NCBI GenBank assembly: GCA_030424545.1
Contig: JAUHWL010000006.1
Span: forward strand, 144,388 to 208,387
Source of the DNA: Bacteroidia bacterium
GTDB taxonomy: Bacteria; Bacteroidota; Bacteroidia; Flavobacteriales; Schleiferiaceae
Direction of reading: 5' to 3'
DNA length: 64,000 nucleotides
The notes under the pieces were generated by a model. That model was not told where the DNA came from. It saw only the letters and a program-made list of their open reading frames with translations, and ran no database searches. A program made the position numbers and the translations under genes. Below are positions 9,891 to 18,436 of the stretch, piece by piece (positions within the stretch are counted from its first letter, which is position 1; every line of letters starts with the position of its first letter).

Positions 9891-9910
9891 GAGCTTTTAG
9901 AAAATAAATA

Positions 9911-9950
9911 AAAAGGTCGTACTGAATTTATTTCGGTACGACCTTTTTCT
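9911..9950 (+). terminator. Terminator after rpsT
   Basis: The inverted repeat AAAAGGTCGTAC / GTACGACCTTTT (12 bp) has a short A/T-rich loop and is followed by more T residues. It separates rpsT from radC. Confidence 0.85.
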
Positions 9951-9973
9951 ATTTTTGGAAAAACCAAAACCTT

Positions 9974-10675
9974 ATGGCTGATATAGAACAAAAAGGTTTT
10001 TCTATAAAACAATGGGCAGAAGATGATCGCCCACGCGAAAAACTGCTAAACAAGGGCCGCACGGCACTTTCTGATGCCGAACTCATCGCAATCCTAATAG
10101 GCTCAGGTACACCTAAAATTTCGGCTGTAGATTTATCAAAGCAAATTTTACAAGCAGTTGGCAATAACTTAAATGAGTTGGCAAGATGCAGCGTAAAAGA
10201 TTTAATGCAGCACAAGGGTATTGGCGAGGCCAAAGCAATTTCTATAATAACCGCGCTTGAATTGGGCCGGAGAAGGCGCGAGTCTGAAGTACTAGACAAA
10301 AAGAAAATTAGCAGCAGCAGCGATGTGTTTAACCTCATGCAGCCACAATTGGGCGATTTAGGTCACGAGGAATTTCATGTGGTTTTTCTAAGCAATAGCA
10401 ACAAGATTTTAAAAAGAGAACGTATTTCTTCTGGAGGAATAACAGGAACAGTAGCCGATGTTAGAATCATAATGAAAGAAGCTATCAATCAAAATGCTAC
10501 GGCAATTGTGCTCTGCCACAATCATCCTTCTGGCACATTAAAGCCAAGTCAGGCAGATATTACGCTCACAAAAAAAGTAAAAAATGCGGGAGAAATTTTA
10601 GACATAAAAGTGCTCGATCACATTATTGTAACCACTAAAAGTTACTATAGCTTTGCGGACGAAGGGATGCTTTAG
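9974..10675 (+). CDS. radC: RadC-family JAB/MPN domain protein
   Basis: 233 residues. The N-terminal half carries a helix-hairpin-helix-like region (DLMQHKGIGEAKAISIITALELGRR). The C-terminal JAMM/MPN metalloprotease-like domain shows HNHPSG at residues 182-187 with downstream Asp in PSQAD, so the zinc ligands are intact. Family members were named for DNA repair, but the biochemical role is unresolved. It is the first gene of a plus-strand run; the next gene starts 18 bp after its stop, so cotranscription with the glycan-type cluster is possible. Confidence 0.93.
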   Translation: MADIEQKGFSIKQWAEDDRPREKLLNKGRTALSDAELIAILIGSGTPKISAVDLSKQILQAVGNNLNELARCSVKDLMQHKGIGEAKAISIITALELGRRRRESEVLDKKKISSSSDVFNLMQPQLGDLGHEEFHVVFLSNSNKILKRERISSGGITGTVADVRIIMKEAINQNATAIVLCHNHPSGTLKPSQADITLTKKVKNAGEILDIKVLDHIIVTTKSYYSFADEGML

Positions 10676-10693
10676 CATTTTGTTTTATTAACT

Positions 10694-11887
10694 ATGATAT
10701 CTTCCTTAATAAATATTTGCAATGAGTTTGCTTTTTTGTTGAAAAACAAAAAAACACGCAAACTGATGATGAGCGAAATCAACAAAAAAATATACTTAAA
10801 AAGTTATGTGGGCCGCGTAAATGTCAATACCAAATGGAAGGCGTTGCGCGAGGCCATTGCGTGGTTAGAAAATAGTCAAGACGCCATGGCAGACGATGGG
10901 TTTGGTACATTTTATCTCACCACTGGGTGGACCAGTTCGTACCCAGAAACCAGTGGATACATCATTCCTACATTATTGAAATTTGCCGAGAAAGAAAACA
11001 ATGCGGCCTTAAAAGTGCGTGCCAAAAAATCGCTAGACTGGTTGCTAAAAATACAGAAACCAAGTGGTGGTTGGCAAAGCGGCTATGTACACCAAAACCG
11101 ACCAGAAATTGTGTTTAACACAGGCCAGGTTATTCGCGGCATGATTGCCGGATACCAACATTTTGGCGAAGAAAAATATCTGCAAGCTGCACAAAGAGCA
11201 GCCGATTGGCTTGTGGCTATTCAGGCAGAAAATGGCAGTTTTAATAAACATGTGTACATGGATGCCGTGCGCGTGTACGACAGTTATGTGGTGGCGCCTG
11301 TGTTGGAATTGCACGCCATTTCGCCCAAGCCAGAATACGTACAAATGGCCGAGAAAAACATTGATTGGATTTTGCGCGAAAAGCAAAACGCTGCCGGTTG
11401 GTTTGCCGATTGCGACAACACCATAAAAGGAAATGCCGCGCCCATCATCCACACCATTGCCTATACCATAGATGGAATTTTAGATTGCGCTTTGCTGTTA
11501 AATCGAGAAGATTATTTGCAGGCAGCCATAAAACCAGCTAAAGTTTTGGCCGATTTATTTTTGAAAAAAGGCATGCTAAACGGCCGATATAACAAAAACT
11601 GGAAGGGAAGTCAAGATTTTATTACAACGGGTGGCGCGCAATTGGCTATTTTGTGGCACAAATTGTATATAAAAACAGGCGATGAATTTTGGCGAAAAGC
11701 GCATCAAAAAATGAACACTTTGTTGGTGGCCATTCAGCAACGCCATGTGCACGAAAACCCAACAACCAAAGGCGCGCTTTTTGGAAGCTTTCCGTTTTGG
11801 GGCCGATACGAGCGTTTTGGGTGCAATAACTGGGCAACTAAATATTTTGCAGATACGCTAATGTGGGAGGACGAATATGGCGATTAG
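10694..11887 (+). CDS. Alpha/alpha-toroid (prenyltransferase/cyclase-like fold) protein of unknown function
   Basis: 397 residues, no signal peptide. Four or five internal repeats alternate a helix with a Gly-Trp turn: LDWLLKIQKPSGGWQSG, ADWLVAIQAENGSFNKH, IDWILREKQNAAGWFADCD. This is the periodicity of (alpha/alpha)6 toroids such as terpene cyclases and six-hairpin glycosidases (QW-like motifs). The DxDD motif of terpene cyclases is not seen, so a cyclase activity is not supported. It overlaps the next gene by 11 bp, so translation is coupled to an acetyltransferase, an SDR, a deacetylase-like protein and a FemAB-like protein. A role in surface glycan or lipid assembly is inferred from that context. 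Confidence 0.75.
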   Translation: MISSLINICNEFAFLLKNKKTRKLMMSEINKKIYLKSYVGRVNVNTKWKALREAIAWLENSQDAMADDGFGTFYLTTGWTSSYPETSGYIIPTLLKFAEKENNAALKVRAKKSLDWLLKIQKPSGGWQSGYVHQNRPEIVFNTGQVIRGMIAGYQHFGEEKYLQAAQRAADWLVAIQAENGSFNKHVYMDAVRVYDSYVVAPVLELHAISPKPEYVQMAEKNIDWILREKQNAAGWFADCDNTIKGNAAPIIHTIAYTIDGILDCALLLNREDYLQAAIKPAKVLADLFLKKGMLNGRYNKNWKGSQDFITTGGAQLAILWHKLYIKTGDEFWRKAHQKMNTLLVAIQQRHVHENPTTKGALFGSFPFWGRYERFGCNNWATKYFADTLMWEDEYGD

Positions 11888-12794
11888 AGATATATTAAGA
11901 AATTTAGTTCCAGAGAAAATTCTCAACTGGAACCGCGCGCGCAAAAAAGCGCAGCAGCGCGAAAGTTTGGCGGCACAGCGCGATAAAGGCGAAATGCTAT
12001 CGGTAGCAGAATTGGTTGCGCAGCTTAAAAACATCGGGTTAAAAAATGGAGACCATGTAATGGTGCACAGCGCCATGAGCAAAATTGGCTATTTAGAAAA
12101 CGGGCCAGAAACGTTTGTTAATGCCCTTTTTGAGGTGGTTGGAACTTCCGGTACGGTTTGTATGCCGAGCTCGCCCGTAAAAACATTGCAGTTTTTACAC
12201 ATGCAGAATAACCCTGTTTTTGATGTGGCAAACACCCCTTCGGCTATGGGGGCGATTACCGAATATTTTAGAAAACTTCCGCGCACGCGCAGAAGTTTGC
12301 ACCCCACAGAACCCGTTTGTGCCAACGGTTTTCTGGCCGATACGTTGGTAAAATATCACTTCGGAGAACCTTCTCCTTACACGATAAATTCGCCTTGGAA
12401 AAAGTTGATGGATGCCGGAGGAAAAATTTTATACATCGGGGTTACGTTAGACAATGCCGGCACGCATTTGCACACGTTAGAAGATGCGGTAGATTTTAAA
12501 TACCCGGTGTATGCCGAAGAAGAATTTATAGCCAAATGTATTGACGAAAATGGCACAGAAAAAACAATGAAAACCAAGGCGCATAATCCAGAATTTTCGA
12601 AACGCAGAAAGTGTGACGGATTAATTCCGTTTTTTGTAGAAAATGGCGTCCTTAGCAAACACCAACTGGGCCGTGCCGATGTGTTGTTTTTAGATGCCAA
12701 AGAAATGTTTAACGCTATGATTTCGGGCTACAAAAATCACGGAATTACCATGTACACACCTCATGGCGAAAAAATAAAAGGATACGATGAATAA
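11877..12794 (+). CDS. AAC(3)-family N-acyltransferase
   Basis: 305 residues. From residue about 45 the sequence follows the antibiotic-NAT/AAC(3) fold: LKNGDHVMVHSAMSKIG, then RRSLHPTEPVCANG (conserved His-Pro segment), SPWKKLMDAGGKILYIGV and GTHLHTLED (second conserved His/Glu segment). The family transfers an acyl group from CoA to an amino group. Members outside resistance plasmids act on other amines, including amino sugars. The gene overlaps both neighbours (11 bp and 8 bp) in a glycan-type operon, so an amino sugar or sugar-linked amine is a more likely substrate than aminoglycosides. Confidence 0.85.
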   Translation: MAIRDILRNLVPEKILNWNRARKKAQQRESLAAQRDKGEMLSVAELVAQLKNIGLKNGDHVMVHSAMSKIGYLENGPETFVNALFEVVGTSGTVCMPSSPVKTLQFLHMQNNPVFDVANTPSAMGAITEYFRKLPRTRRSLHPTEPVCANGFLADTLVKYHFGEPSPYTINSPWKKLMDAGGKILYIGVTLDNAGTHLHTLEDAVDFKYPVYAEEEFIAKCIDENGTEKTMKTKAHNPEFSKRRKCDGLIPFFVENGVLSKHQLGRADVLFLDAKEMFNAMISGYKNHGITMYTPHGEKIKGYDE

Positions 12795-13530
12795 AGAAAA
12801 AGTATTGCTATTAACGGGCGCTTCGGGCGGAGTAGGCCGTAGTTTAATAAAAGGTTTGAGTGATGCTGGTTATGAATTGGCATTACTGTATCATGATAAT
12901 TTTGACGAGCTAACAAGCATTATACAAGAAGTAAAACCAAAGAATAGAATTGGTTTGTTTAAAGCTGATTTACGTAGCGAAGCTGCCATTAAAGAGATGG
13001 CGGCCAGCGTATTTACAGAATTTGGAAGGGTAGATGTGCTTGTAAATAATGCTGGAACGAGCCACAGCGCCATGTGCTGGAAACAAGAATTATCCGATTG
13101 GGATAATATTATTTCTTTAAACCTTACAGCACCTTTTTTAATGTGTAAATACTTTGTACCATTTATGCGCGCTGCAGCGTATGGGCGCATCATTAATGTA
13201 TCTTCTGTTGTAGCCCATATTGGCATGCCGGGTACCACGGCATATGCTGCAAGTAAATCTGGGCTGGAAGGTTTTACCAGAAGTTTGGCCAAAGAGGTCG
13301 TAAATAAAAATATTACGGTAAATAATTTGGCCTATGGTTATATGGATGCCGGAATGATTGATGTGCTAAACGATGAAATGAAAGCAATTGTACGGGCAAT
13401 GATTCCTGCGAATAAATTTGGACCCACTGATGATATCTTATCGGCCATTTTGTATTTAGCTGACGAAAAATCTACTTATGTAACCGGGCAAACGTTGCAC
13501 CTCAATGGCGGATTATTTATGAATAGCTAA
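12787..13530 (+). CDS. SDR-family oxidoreductase (FabG-like)
   Basis: 247 residues. The Rossmann motif TGASGGVGRSL is at residues about 10-20, NNAG near 90, and the catalytic Ser-Tyr-Lys set is in SSVVAHIGMPGTTAYAASKS. The terminus VTGQTLHLNGGLFMNS is typical of 3-oxoacyl-ACP reductase-like SDRs. The partners in this translationally coupled operon (acyltransferase upstream, deacetylase-like protein downstream with 1-bp overlap) suggest reduction of a carbonyl on a sugar or an acyl chain used in surface modification. It is not the housekeeping fabG by context. Confidence 0.88.
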   Translation: MNKEKVLLLTGASGGVGRSLIKGLSDAGYELALLYHDNFDELTSIIQEVKPKNRIGLFKADLRSEAAIKEMAASVFTEFGRVDVLVNNAGTSHSAMCWKQELSDWDNIISLNLTAPFLMCKYFVPFMRAAAYGRIINVSSVVAHIGMPGTTAYAASKSGLEGFTRSLAKEVVNKNITVNNLAYGYMDAGMIDVLNDEMKAIVRAMIPANKFGPTDDILSAILYLADEKSTYVTGQTLHLNGGLFMNS

Positions 13531-14840
13531 TGTCTATCTTAGTTTTTACCCCACAGATTACGTCACGTATTAAATATGCATTTCATGTTTTGTTGCATGA
13601 AACATGTGGTATTTATGATGTGAAATTTACGGTTGATGAAAATCAGTTTAAAGCAGCCGAAGGCGCAAAAATCAATTACTCTCATCAGTATTTTGATGAA
13701 TGCATAAACTTTATTCCGCATGGCCTTCTGTTAGAAAAAGACATCAGCGAGCATGAAATTTTTGTAAAAAGGCATTTAAATACACCTATATTTTTTTCAG
13801 TATCAAAATCCATTCTTCCTTTTGATCCTTTTGCAGCAAGTTTTTATCTGGTTAGCAGGTACGAAGAGTATTTGCCCCACATATCAGACCAACACAACAG
13901 ATTTATGGCCACAGAAAGCTTGGCCTATAAAAATGATTTTTTAGAAATACCGGTTGTCAATATTTGGGCAGGATGGGTAAAAGAGCTCATTTTAAAACAA
14001 TTTCCTAATACAGTATTTAAAGCTAGAAAATACAATTTTGTATCTACCGTAGATGTAGATAATTTGTTTGCTTACAAAGGCAAGGGATTGTTTAGAACCA
14101 GTGGTGCATTGGTAAAAGACTTAGCGGGTTTTCAGTTTAAGAGAATTAAAGAAAGAACAAGTTCTATTTTAGGGTACAAGCGCGACCCGTACGATACTTT
14201 TGAAGCGCAAATGGCCATGAATGACGAGCATAATATTGATAGTATCTACTTTATGCTTTTTGCTGAGTTTGCGCAATATGATAGGAATATTTCTATGTAC
14301 AGCCCAAGAATGCAAGTGGCAGTGCGTGGTATGAATGATTATACAACCATTGGAATACACCCTTCTTACCGATCTAACGAGAGCGACAAAATTGTTGAAA
14401 CGGAGATTAGACAATTGGAAGAAACCTTGCGAAGCAGAGTAACAAAAAGTAGGCAGCATTTTTTAAAAATGACTTTTCCGGATACGTTCAAGAAATTAGT
14501 AGAATTTGGCGTAACAGATGAATATAGCATGGGCTATGCATCAGAGTCAGGGTTTAGGGCCAGCATTGCAACACCTTATACCTTTTATGATTTAGAAATG
14601 GAAGTGCCTATTCCGCTAAAAATGCACCCGTTTATGGTTATGGATGTAACATTTATTGATTACAAGGTGGTAGATAAACAACAAACGTTAGATAAAATAG
14701 AATCGCTTGTAGACCAGGTAAAAGCTGTAAACGGACAATTTATTAGCGTTTTTCACAATAGAATATTTAGTGAGACCGAACCCGAATGGAAAGGCTGGAA
14801 AAAGATTTATAGACAAATGTTGGCTTATGCCAAACCATGA
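13530..14840 (+). CDS. Polysaccharide-deacetylase-like protein
   Basis: 436 residues. The N-terminal about 150 residues (ITSRIKYAFHVLLHETCGIYD...) resemble the domain that precedes NodB-like folds in Bacteroidota. The NodB-like part begins at YNFVSTVDVDNLFAYKGKG (the Asp pair of motif 1) and includes TIGIHPSYRSN (motif 2 His) and FHNRIFSE near the end. The metal ligands D...H..S are therefore plausible. It starts at the last base of the SDR stop codon and overlaps the next gene by 4 bp. A role in deacetylating or trimming a surface glycan is inferred. Confidence 0.8.
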   Translation: MSILVFTPQITSRIKYAFHVLLHETCGIYDVKFTVDENQFKAAEGAKINYSHQYFDECINFIPHGLLLEKDISEHEIFVKRHLNTPIFFSVSKSILPFDPFAASFYLVSRYEEYLPHISDQHNRFMATESLAYKNDFLEIPVVNIWAGWVKELILKQFPNTVFKARKYNFVSTVDVDNLFAYKGKGLFRTSGALVKDLAGFQFKRIKERTSSILGYKRDPYDTFEAQMAMNDEHNIDSIYFMLFAEFAQYDRNISMYSPRMQVAVRGMNDYTTIGIHPSYRSNESDKIVETEIRQLEETLRSRVTKSRQHFLKMTFPDTFKKLVEFGVTDEYSMGYASESGFRASIATPYTFYDLEMEVPIPLKMHPFMVMDVTFIDYKVVDKQQTLDKIESLVDQVKAVNGQFISVFHNRIFSETEPEWKGWKKIYRQMLAYAKP

Positions 14841-15751
14841 TCAAGTTAGTAACACATACAGATTTAGATGTAGATAAGTGGGACACCTGCATAAAAGCAG
14901 ATGAGTCTAAAATGTTCTATGGATTAAGTTGGTATTTAGATATCCTGGTTAAAGAATGGGATGCCCTTGTGTACAATGATTATGAAGCAGTATTCCCGTT
15001 GATATTTAACAAAAAGTATGGCGTACATTATTTAAATAGACCTTATGGTGTACAGCAATTAGGCGTGTTTTCAAAAACAATATTATCGCCAGAGCTTATC
15101 CGAGATTTTATTTTGGCCATCCCAACAAAGTACCTGTTTATAGATGTTTTTTTAAACGTAAATAATCCAGTAGGGTTACTCAACCAAAAAAACATACACC
15201 GCAATGTAAACTATGAGCTTAATCTTCACCGCTCTTACCAAAGCATTTACGAGGGATATAACAAACGCACGGTTAGAAATTTAAAAAAGGCAAAAAAGTT
15301 TAAGCACCGCATTTTTGAGCATGACAGCCCAGAGCAAATCATAACACTTTTTAAAAACAATAAGGGAAAAGAAACATCCCTAACCGAACAACAATATGCG
15401 GTTATGAGGCAGGTTATGTATGTCATGCTGCACAAGCATCGCGGTTATATGTGGACCATTTATGACGAGCATAATACCATTATTGCCGGAGCATTTTTTA
15501 TTGAGAGTTTTGGTAGAATAACATTACTATTTTCGGCAACAGACCAAGTAGGTAAAAAACAGCATGCCATGACGTATTTGTTAGATGAGCTTTTTATTGC
15601 ACGAGCTACGGATCAGGTAGTATTTGATTTTGAAGGTAGCAACATTAAGGGCTTAGCAGATTTTTACGCAGGTTTTGGTGCCGAAGAAAAGATCTATTAC
15701 AATTTAAAAATCAACAAACTGCCTTGGCCGCTAAGCTTGATGAAGAAGTAG
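14837..15751 (+). CDS. FemAB/GNAT-like transferase
   Basis: 304 residues. A tandem GNAT (FemAB/BioF2) fold is indicated by YNKRTVRNLKKAKKF, GAFFIESFGRITLLFSATD and FDFEGSNIKGLADFYAGFGA, the last being the characteristic C-terminal motif. FemAB-like enzymes add amino acids or acyl groups to peptidoglycan or glycans. The last gene of the coupled cluster (ATGA overlap with the previous stop). The substrate is not known. Confidence 0.82.
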   Translation: MIKLVTHTDLDVDKWDTCIKADESKMFYGLSWYLDILVKEWDALVYNDYEAVFPLIFNKKYGVHYLNRPYGVQQLGVFSKTILSPELIRDFILAIPTKYLFIDVFLNVNNPVGLLNQKNIHRNVNYELNLHRSYQSIYEGYNKRTVRNLKKAKKFKHRIFEHDSPEQIITLFKNNKGKETSLTEQQYAVMRQVMYVMLHKHRGYMWTIYDEHNTIIAGAFFIESFGRITLLFSATDQVGKKQHAMTYLLDELFIARATDQVVFDFEGSNIKGLADFYAGFGAEEKIYYNLKINKLPWPLSLMKK

Positions 15752-15820
15752 AGTTGGAGGAAAAGTTGATTCGTTAATGGGGTGGAATGAATAAAAATTC
15801 AGAGATAACTTTTTCGTCAT

Positions 15821-16474
15821 TCAAAAACTCCAATTTATAAACGGTAGTTTTCTTTTTTCATTCACATTCCAAAGCCCAAACTGAAACCCCTTAACTTCCT
15901 TGGCGAGATTGATTACACCAATTTGCACACCTTTTATTTTGCCAACTTCGTTTATTACGCCTAGTTCTACTCCTTTTACAATGTTGTAATCGTTTCTAAG
16001 CAAGTTTAAAGCGAGTCCGTTTAACTTGGCGCCTTGCCCGTAAAACAACGAAATACAAACACCATTCACCCGAGTTTGGTAAGGGCCTAAAAGAGAAATT
16101 AAAAGTCCGTTGTGTTTGGCACGAAAAGCATCATGATTGATTAAATATGCTTGGCTTGTAGTATCAATTTCTGTGTTGATGGTTTTATAGTAATTAAACG
16201 AATAAAACATCCACAAAGCACCCTGACCGAGAATTTGAATGTTTAAACCATTGCTGATTTTATAATACGGATAGCCGCACATTACTTCAGACCCCAACGG
16301 TCCAATTTGTAGGCCGTTGCTTTTAGGGCTAGCCGAAGGAAGAATAGAAACAACATTTCTATGCTTAATCGTCTTTGTAGTATCGGTATGGTTTTGTGCA
16401 GAAAGAGGTTGGAGCAAATAGCAAATGGAAATAGAAAAAACGAAAATAGTTTTTATAGCCAGAATACTTTTCAT
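15821..16474 (-). CDS. Secreted surface-repeat protein (NGLxIG-type repeats)
   Basis: 217 residues with a signal peptide (to about LSAQ, residue 27). The mature part is built from short repeats of the form NGLQIGPLG, NGLLISLLG, NGVCISLFYG, NGLALNLLR, KGVELGVIN, KGVQIGVIN and KGFQFGLWN. These look like one strand per turn of a beta-solenoid or barrel, similar to the LA_2272-type surface repeat family. Function unknown. It lies convergent to the FemAB-like gene and downstream of the 16549-17070 gene on the same strand. Confidence 0.7.
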   Translation of the reverse strand: MKSILAIKTIFVFSISICYLLQPLSAQNHTDTTKTIKHRNVVSILPSASPKSNGLQIGPLGSEVMCGYPYYKISNGLNIQILGQGALWMFYSFNYYKTINTEIDTTSQAYLINHDAFRAKHNGLLISLLGPYQTRVNGVCISLFYGQGAKLNGLALNLLRNDYNIVKGVELGVINEVGKIKGVQIGVINLAKEVKGFQFGLWNVNEKRKLPFINWSF

Positions 16475-16510
16475 TAGTTAAATGATTCTACTCTTAAGTA
16501 CACAGTTTTG

Positions 16511-16540
16511 CCAACTGCCAACTGCCAACTGCCAACTGCC
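16511..16540. repeat. 7-bp tandem repeat (CCAACTG x 4.3)
   Basis: Four complete copies of CCAACTG plus two bases lie in the gap between two minus-strand genes. A simple tandem repeat upstream of 15821-16474 (whose start is at 16474) could change copy number. Confidence 0.9.
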
Positions 16541-16548
16541 CAAAAGGC

Positions 16549-17070
16549 CTATAAATCGCGCTGAATTTCTTTCTTTAAAAAGTTTATGGCACTACGCGTA
16601 GGGAAAATGCTCATTTCCATAGCACCTTCTAAAATGCGTTTGCTTAACTCGTACCCGGAAGCTTTAGGGTCTAGTTTTGCTGCGTGATTGTTTACAATAG
16701 AAACCGTAGCTGATTTTGCTGTAACAACCATGCGCCACGCTTCTTCGCTCACATAAATTTGTTGCGACAAATTGTATTCAAATTCTTCTCTAATGGCTTT
16801 TAAAAGCAGAATTCTATATTCCTGCACATTTAAATCTTTACTCTGAATTCTTACCAAAAGGCTACTGGGCGTTATGCGTTCTAAGAAAAGTGATAATCGC
16901 TCAAAGGCTTGTAACCTCATGGGCAGCGCATTTTTTTGATTTAATTTACGCAACTCAAAATTTCTTTTTTTGTCCTCGCTATCAACAAAGTTTGATAAGA
17001 TCAGGTACGTAAGTAAAAGCATTAAAAGTGCCGGAAAGGTGTATTTTATTATTTCGAGAAAAACTTCCAT
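16549..17070 (-). CDS. Conserved-type membrane-anchored hypothetical protein
   Basis: 173 residues with one N-terminal membrane helix (about residues 10-28, YTFPALLMLLLTYLILSNF). A Lys/Arg-rich segment and a soluble helical domain follow (MRLQAFERLSLFLERITPSS, IREEFEYNLSQQIYVSEEAW). The topology suggests a cytoplasmic-facing helical domain on an inner-membrane anchor. I recognise the general look of a widespread Bacteroidota protein of unknown function but cannot name it with confidence. Confidence 0.65.
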   Translation of the reverse strand: MEVFLEIIKYTFPALLMLLLTYLILSNFVDSEDKKRNFELRKLNQKNALPMRLQAFERLSLFLERITPSSLLVRIQSKDLNVQEYRILLLKAIREEFEYNLSQQIYVSEEAWRMVVTAKSATVSIVNNHAAKLDPKASGYELSKRILEGAMEMSIFPTRSAINFLKKEIQRDL

Positions 17071-17242
17071 GTATTGTTTCTATGTGCTTAGCGACAAATA
17101 TCTAAAAAACACCAAGCAAACCAATAAAGTTTAGGGGCAAATCCATTTTTATTCTCATAAAGGCGCATTTTGATTTTATGTTGATGGTTACGCTGTTTTT
17201 ATTCTAGAATTAAGAATATTTTTACGCCATAATTATTTTACC

Positions 17243-18436
17243 ATGAAACACGCATCAAATCTTTTACAGCAGCTTGCTGTACCCATGACCATAGAAATGA
17301 CTCAGAAGAGCAGGGAGCTAGCTGCACAAGGAAAAGACGTGATTTCATTAAGTTTGGGAGAGCCTGATTTTGATACTCCAGATTTTATTAAAGAAGCGGC
17401 TAAGCAGGGGGTAGATCAAAACTATTCGCATTATATGCCCGTAGCTGGCTATCAAGATTTAAGAGAAGCCATTTCAGCTAAGTTTAAAAGAGACAATAAT
17501 GTCATTTATGGTCCTAATCAAATTGTTGTATCAACAGGAGCAAAACAAAGTTTGGCAAACGTTATTCTAAGCTTAGTAGATGCAGGGGAAGAAGTGATAA
17601 TTCCCGCGCCATATTGGGTAAATTATGTAGAGCAAGTTAAACTGGCCAGAGGTAAATCCGTAATCTTACAAACCAGCTTTGAGTCTGATTTTAAAATCAC
17701 ACCAGCGCAACTCAAAGAGGCCATGAATGAGAATTCTAGATTGATGATTTTTAGTTCTCCGAATAACCCAAGTGGTGCTATTTATAGCGAAGCCGAATTA
17801 CGCGCTCTGGCCGAAGTTATTGCCACCAAAAAAGACTTTTATGTAATGTTTGATGAAATTTATGAACTCATAAATTACGGCAAACCACATTTTAGTTTGG
17901 CTGCTATTCCAGAAATATATGATCAAGTAATTACCGTAAATGGCCTTTCTAAAGGTTTTGCTATGACGGGCTGGCGTCTGGGTTATATTGGCGCCCCAGA
18001 ATGGATTGCCAAAGCCTGTGACAAAATTCAAAGTCAGTTTACCAGTGGTACTTGTTCTATTGCCCAACGTGCCGCTATTGCCGCAGTAAGTGCAGAGCCA
18101 AATAGCGTTAAGTACATGGTAGATGAATTTGCTCTCAGAAAAGATTTAATGATAGAAAAGCTTGGTGCAATACCTGGTATAAAGGTCAAAAATCCTGATG
18201 GCGCTTTTTATGCATTTGTAAATGTAGAAGAGTTAATAGGAAGAAATTTTCAAGGGCAAATCATGAAAAGCTCTTCTGATATAAGTATGTATATTTTAAA
18301 TCATGGACTAGTTTCTAATGTGCCAGGCGAAGCTTTTGGATTGCCAGGGTTTGTTCGGTTTAGCTTTGCAGCAAGTATAGAATCTTTAGAAGAAGCTTGT
18401 AAAAGAATTGCCAACTGTATCTCTAAATTAAATTGA
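17243..18436 (+). CDS. aspC: Class I PLP-dependent aminotransferase (aspartate aminotransferase type)
   Basis: 397 residues. It transfers an amino group between aspartate (or a similar amino acid) and 2-oxoglutarate. The visible motifs are SSPNNPSG (about 171-178), the cofactor Asp204 in FDEIY, the Schiff-base lysine K237 in NGLSKGFAMTGWRLGY and the C-terminal substrate Arg in FVRFSFA. The length fits subgroup I-beta (AspB-like). The stop codon overlaps the TTG start of the downstream sugar kinase (TTGA), so the two are translationally coupled. The exact substrate cannot be fixed from sequence alone. Confidence 0.92.
   Translation: MKHASNLLQQLAVPMTIEMTQKSRELAAQGKDVISLSLGEPDFDTPDFIKEAAKQGVDQNYSHYMPVAGYQDLREAISAKFKRDNNVIYGPNQIVVSTGAKQSLANVILSLVDAGEEVIIPAPYWVNYVEQVKLARGKSVILQTSFESDFKITPAQLKEAMNENSRLMIFSSPNNPSGAIYSEAELRALAEVIATKKDFYVMFDEIYELINYGKPHFSLAAIPEIYDQVITVNGLSKGFAMTGWRLGYIGAPEWIAKACDKIQSQFTSGTCSIAQRAAIAAVSAEPNSVKYMVDEFALRKDLMIEKLGAIPGIKVKNPDGAFYAFVNVEELIGRNFQGQIMKSSSDISMYILNHGLVSNVPGEAFGLPGFVRFSFAASIESLEEACKRIANCISKLN

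Noticed and set aside
11877..12794. Aminoglycoside resistance gene
   Set aside because: The AAC(3)-fold protein sits in a coupled surface-modification-type operon and has no mobile-element context.
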